A stretch of DNA of 64,000 bases from Nipponacmea schrenckii (Eukaryota; Mollusca; Gastropoda; Lottiidae): positions 11,470,001 through 11,534,000 of the forward strand of contig CM060202.1 of NCBI GenBank assembly GCA_030562195.1, in the 5' to 3' direction. Of this stretch, positions 55,571 through 64,000 are shown in pieces. A program made the translations under genes and the position numbers. Each line of letters begins with the position of its first letter. Position 1 is the stretch's first letter. The notes beneath the pieces are model-generated. The model saw only the letters and a program-made list of their open reading frames with translations, was not told the origin of the DNA and ran no database searches.

Positions 55571-56776
55571 ATGGTAGAATATATATCAAAACTTGTTTTT
55601 GTCAATTTATTAATGACTGGAATAGATTGTATCCTTCTTTGTACAGAACCGACTGTTATGAAATCAGTTAGAAAAGGTGAAAAACTTGAAGGTTATTTGA
55701 TAGAAGCGACATCAACCAGCCTGATGAACTGTGGTAAAGAATGTGTTTATCAAACTAATTGTTTATCGTTTAATTACGATACACGAACTGGAAGATGTGA
55801 ATTAAATCGTAATGTAAGTTCATCTTCATCTCCCTTAATCAGCTCTCTGGGAGTTTTATATTCAGACAAATCCAACTGGATAAATGTTGTTACTGATCCT
55901 TGTCGAGATGTTACTTGTATGGATAATGAGAAGTGTGTCGTCAAGAATGATGCAGGTGTGTGTATCATATATGACTGTTTTATTCCACCGGAAATGTTGT
56001 ACTCCGACAAACCGCTGTATTCTGGAACTGTTATCGGATATGAGGCAGTTTATTCCTGTTACGGTGCCGGGGTAGTTCGAGAAGACGTGACCATGACCTG
56101 TGATAAAAATGGGCAGTGGGTTGGCGAACAGTGTAGAAAAATATCCAATTGTTTACAAATTAAACAATGTGAGAAAAATTATACTGATGGAGAATACTGG
56201 CTTTATCCATTAAAATATAATAATACAGAGAGGGTTAAAATATACTGTGACGGTCTCAATACAACTTCTCCCGCAGAGTACGTTACGATGCCTAATGGTA
56301 ACATGGCCTATTCCACCAACTTTATTATAGATAATACAAACATTGCGCTCTGTAAGCTGAAAGTTTCAGATTCTACTGTTGGGGGGGAATCTGAGTTCTT
56401 TAAAGTTCGAGTGATGCCAGACACAATGGTCGTTGAGCAAAGTGACACAAAGTTTGCCAAACTCCTAGATGGAGTGCATCAGAGTTATGGAATAGCTGAT
56501 GACTGTTCACTTCTGATTCCATTTTGTGGACGTGCCGTTACTGGCTATATGATGATAAATACAACCAATACTGGATTGATTATTGATAAGTCTTTAGATT
56601 GGGTAACGTTTGGATGGACCCCTCATAAACTCTATTATAATAGATCTAGTTCCTATATTCTTGAAGCTAAATGCGGAGGGTATTGCGGTGGCTGTAAAAG
56701 TGATGGTGATTTGATGTTTGTCCTTGATGACAGTTTTGAATTGGATAATGATGAAGCTATAGAGGTGTCTTGTTGA
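55571..56776 (+). CDS. Secreted PAN / EGF-like / sushi / GON-domain protein, paralogue 2
   Basis: A 401-residue single-exon ORF with ATG at 55571. A hydrophobic N-terminus (about 8-24) is followed by a PAN-like domain (24-100; LMNCGKECVYQTNCLSFNY, RCELNRNV), an EGF-like Cys cluster (111-131; CRDVTCMDNEKC), a sushi domain (136-188; CFIPPE, VYSC, GQWVGEQC) and a GON-like domain (about 194-401; DGEYWLYPL, VKIYCDGL, PAEYVTM, CGGYCGGCK). It has the same domain order and nearly the same length as the 15827-17023 gene. Outside a 218-bp block the two differ strongly, yet inside it they are almost identical at the DNA level. No protease domain is present. Function unknown, probably extracellular. Confidence 0.85.
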   Translation: MVEYISKLVFVNLLMTGIDCILLCTEPTVMKSVRKGEKLEGYLIEATSTSLMNCGKECVYQTNCLSFNYDTRTGRCELNRNVSSSSSPLISSLGVLYSDKSNWINVVTDPCRDVTCMDNEKCVVKNDAGVCIIYDCFIPPEMLYSDKPLYSGTVIGYEAVYSCYGAGVVREDVTMTCDKNGQWVGEQCRKISNCLQIKQCEKNYTDGEYWLYPLKYNNTERVKIYCDGLNTTSPAEYVTMPNGNMAYSTNFIIDNTNIALCKLKVSDSTVGGESEFFKVRVMPDTMVVEQSDTKFAKLLDGVHQSYGIADDCSLLIPFCGRAVTGYMMINTTNTGLIIDKSLDWVTFGWTPHKLYYNRSSSYILEAKCGGYCGGCKSDGDLMFVLDDSFELDNDEAIEVSC

Positions 56777-57239
56777 CCTTTATTCTTTGAATTATTGTCT
56801 GACCGGTTTCAGGCATATAATAATAATGTATTATTTCCTTCTTAGAATTGTTAACTTTAAGCTTTCTCGTATATAGTATATTAATTATGTAAAAGGTTTT
56901 ATGTGAATGACATGAAATATAAAGTTCTCTATAATAGAGGTTTCTTCTTCATCTTTTCGGGCTATAGATAAGTTCAATTATTAATATCATACTTTGAAAG
57001 AATGCTTACAAATCGAGGTAATTGTTGTAACAAAACAATTGCCATTATCGAATATCAACATTATTCTTTGGAAAAATCAATTAAAAAATAAGCGTAATTT
57101 GATAAAGTACAATAAGAAAACGCATCTTAAGGCTGTATTGATACGTCAAAGGCGAAAACTTGCATGGGTAATGGTTGAGTGAGACTTGATGATCTTATAC
57201 ATACATATACATGTAATACATGTTTAAGGAAGTATAAAA

Positions 57240-58460
57240 ATGAAATTGTAACGAGCGGACGCCCACAAGGCTATACGCCCAACAACAGCAATCAGAAAGG
57301 GGGCATAACTCACCAACCGTAAAAGTCAGAATTATATGTGGGCATATAAAAATGTTTGGATAATCCAAACATTGTAGCCTGTATCACACCCACAAGCTGA
57401 ATTTGACGAATTCTCACTAAGAAAGGGGGCATAACTCACCAACCGTTAAAGGCAAAAGCTGATTTTCGAAAGGAACCGAGATTCGGACAGACAGGGTCAA
57501 CCGCAATATACGTCCACAATATATGTGGGCATATAAAAATGTTTGGATAAACATTGTAGCCTGTATCACACCTACAAGCTGAATTTGACAAATTCTCACT
57601 AAAAAAGGGGGCATAACTCACCAACCGTAAAAGTCAGAAAGCTGATTTTCGAAAGGAACCAAGATTTTATGATGATAGAGACACATACCAAGTTTCGAAA
57701 AGATTGAACAAAAATTGTGGCCTGTATCGAGCCCACCCTACAAGCTGAATTTGACAAATTCTCACTAAGAAAGGGGGCATAACTCACCAACCGTAAAAGT
57801 CAGAAAGCTGATTTTCGAAAGGAACCAAGATTTTATGATGATAGAGACACATACCAAGTTTCGAAAAATTGGACAAAACTTGTGGCCTGTATCGCCAGGG
57901 GCGCGGGAACAAATTTCAGGTTGGGGGGGCAAACTATTTCAAAGTCAAAAAACTGTTATCATTCATATACCTTTATTTCAAAATTAATCGAATTTTGTGA
58001 GATAACTCAAAAGAATTAAGACAAAAATTATTATTTATTCAAATAATTTGATTGTGATAGAGAATCTTATATTATTTACCAGCTTCGAAGGTTAAAAAAC
58101 CAAGGAAATTTACAAATATGGCCTTATGAGACAATTACATATTTAAGATATTTTTGCCCCCCAACAAAAATTTTTGGGGGGGCATTTGCCCCCCCCCCTG
58201 TTCCCGCGCCTATGTGTATCGCGCCCACAAGCTGAATTTGACGAATTCTCACTAAGAAAGGGGGCATAACTCACCAACCGTAAAAGTCAGAAAGCTGGTT
58301 TTCGAAAGGAACCGAGATTTTATGATGACAGAGACACATACCAAGTTTCATTGTAATCCGATGAAAACTGTGATCTCTATTGTGGCCACAATCAATTGAC
58401 GGACGGACGGACAGGGTCAACCGCAATATACGTCCACATTATATGTGGGCGTATAAAAAA
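57240..58460 (+). repeat. Tandem ~170-bp repeats within a TATACGCCCAC/GTGGGCGTATA element
   Basis: AAAGGGGGCATAACTCACCA recurs near 57297, 57422, 57605, 57773 and 58257. Each is followed by variable amounts of an AAGCTGATTTTCGAAAGGAA, then ACACATACCAAGTTTCGAAA, then AAGCTGAATTTGAC unit. The block starts with GGACGCCCACAAGGCTATACGCCC and ends with GGACGGACGGACAGGGTCAA and ATATGTGGGCGTATAAAAA, so the outer parts are inverted repeats. This composite is typical of mollusc MITE-like repeats with ACGG microsatellite. A hAT MITE has inserted at 57896-58214. Confidence 0.8.
57896..58214. mobile_element. hAT-type MITE, 319 bp, G/C-rich termini
   Basis: Termini CAGGGGCGCGGGAACA and, from the other end, CATAGGCGCGGGAACA, with adjoining G- and C-runs, are flanked by the 8-bp duplication TGTATCGC (57888-57895 and 58215-58222). 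No ORF is present. The host repeat unit continues uninterrupted when the insert and one copy of the target are removed. Confidence 0.85.
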
Positions 58461-59370
58461 CTGATAGTATCGAAATTCGCTACCCATGCAGTGTTTGCAA
58501 TAGTGACATCATAATAAGCAAATTTGGAGTACTTGGTACAATGTATATCGATTCTGTCAGTATCCACTAAGCATATAAAATAAAGGTTAAGAATCATCTT
58601 TAAAATCTCTTAAACTTTTGTTTTTCTCCTCAAACGATGTTCCCGGCAAATTTTGTCGGGATATATTATTGTTTATATGAAATCTCACAAAAATATTGAA
58701 GGCGATTGTGTGGCACTGACACTGTATTCTTGTTGTTTTATTGTGAAGGAACTGGAATTCGTGTCATACGGTACTAAATAAACTCATTATCAACAATAGT
58801 CATCTATTTCTATTATCAAATATCCGCTCGTTTCTTCTCATTTCTATTTATTAGATCATAAATCAAATCCAATATATTTGTGTTCGAGCAATATTTCCTC
58901 CTAAATGTAATAGCGAGATCGTATATTTATAGTGTCAGTACAGGGAAAGGCAAATGCGTAACTTGTTGACCAGGCTGTTACATTCAGATTAGGAAGTGGA
59001 AATGTACAGAATTTAACATTATTGCCACAAATATGGACATGAAACATGTCATATTTAGCAAGAATACCACAACACCACATACATAAAACATACCACACCA
59101 AAAAAGTTTCGAATGTTTTTCATTTTACCACAATAGGGGTCGAAAGGAGAATGGTTTACGCTAACCTGTTAAGCTTAGTTGTTTCAACAGACAAACCTAC
59201 TATGCAAAGGTGCCTCAGCCTTTATCATAATACTTGACCCTAAGGCTAACTAAACAAAAACACAAGTTTGCATCTATATATAAATTTTATGTAAATAATA
59301 TGATATTTATAAACATCATATAAATATAGAGTGTACTCTAGAACATTAAACGTAAAAATGATCACGCTTG
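58461..59370. other. No gene seen
   Basis: AT-rich sequence between the repeat block and the ABCC stop codon. The part next to 59371 is probably ABCC 3' UTR on the minus strand. I found no exon-like or RNA-like signal. Confidence 0.4.
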
Positions 59371-63656
<4,286 letters not shown>

Positions 63657-64000
63657 CTGAAAACACACATCGATATTAAATAGATATTGGCGTCTAAATT
63701 ATTGCGCTTTTGGCCACTGATTTTCATCTTCGTTAACAAGGTCTATTATTCTAAATGTATATTACTTCGGTTGTTTATTTTTTCTCATGATGGGTCAAAC
63801 AACGCGAATAACTTAAGTCCACAATCAAAAGTAGATGTGCGAATACTCTATTAGGCTTAGTTCACTGATGATATTGAGGATGCAGAGGGATTATTCTTTT
63901 CTTAAATGTTTGTATGACATTATCATTCAACCTTCCAATCTTTGGAATAAATCATCAAACTCAAATCTTTGCAGATAAAATGTCCGTCATACAAATGTAC
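63657..64000. other. ABCC intron, no exon seen
   Basis: The sequence upstream (in transcript sense) of the 63555-63656 exon up to the window edge shows no coding stretch resembling ABCC transmembrane helices. The next exon lies outside the window. Confidence 0.5.

Overview
This is AT-rich animal nuclear DNA. The genes are split by many short introns, and the intergenic space is packed with LINEs, SINEs, MITEs and foldbacks. The gene families and the LINE protein types look lophotrochozoan, most likely a mollusc. That assignment is inference from protein style, not from a marker gene.

Layout. 1-12200 is almost entirely repeats: an edge fragment of a LINE ORF1, a tandem array of about 450-bp units carrying a tRNA-like Pol III module and telomere-like motifs (498-3536, resuming 8341-9107), a decayed L1/Tx1-type LINE between the two array parts (3537-8340), and a decayed CR1/L2-type LINE (9436-12200). 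A 1.9-kb inverted repeat (13745-15632) precedes an intronless secreted-protein gene with PAN, EGF-like, sushi and GON domains (15827-17023). Its paralogue lies 40 kb away on the same strand (55571-56776). Between them sit transposase and RT fragments (17640-21415) and a large minus-strand gene for a thioester-containing alpha-2-macroglobulin-like protein (TEP/A2M; 21933-39519). I could trace 34 constitutive exon positions in this gene, all phase-consistent and giving about 1,528 codons. The bait-region exon is duplicated in tandem with frame-compatible ends. An intron near the 3' end holds a very young LTR retroelement (22816-26314) with two apparently identical 460-bp LTRs, a 4-bp target duplication, a gag stub and an Env-like ORF but no pol.

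Downstream, a nearly intact CR1/L2-type LINE with a 2A-like peptide (41615-45094, minus strand, 12-bp target duplication) is followed by gene-poor DNA with MITEs (45107-55570). The second GON gene follows, then a repeat block, and finally the 3' end of an ABCC (MRP-type) transporter gene on the minus strand (59371-63656), which continues past the right edge.

How the genes work together. The TEP/A2M is a humoral defence or protease-trapping protein. The two GON proteins are secreted modular proteins of unknown function. The ABCC gene is a membrane exporter. Nothing here is an operon, and I see no direct functional link beyond the possibility that the secreted proteins act extracellularly. The least ordinary signals are the duplicated TEP bait exon, the patch of about 96% identity shared by two otherwise diverged GON genes, and the young env-carrying element inside an immune gene.
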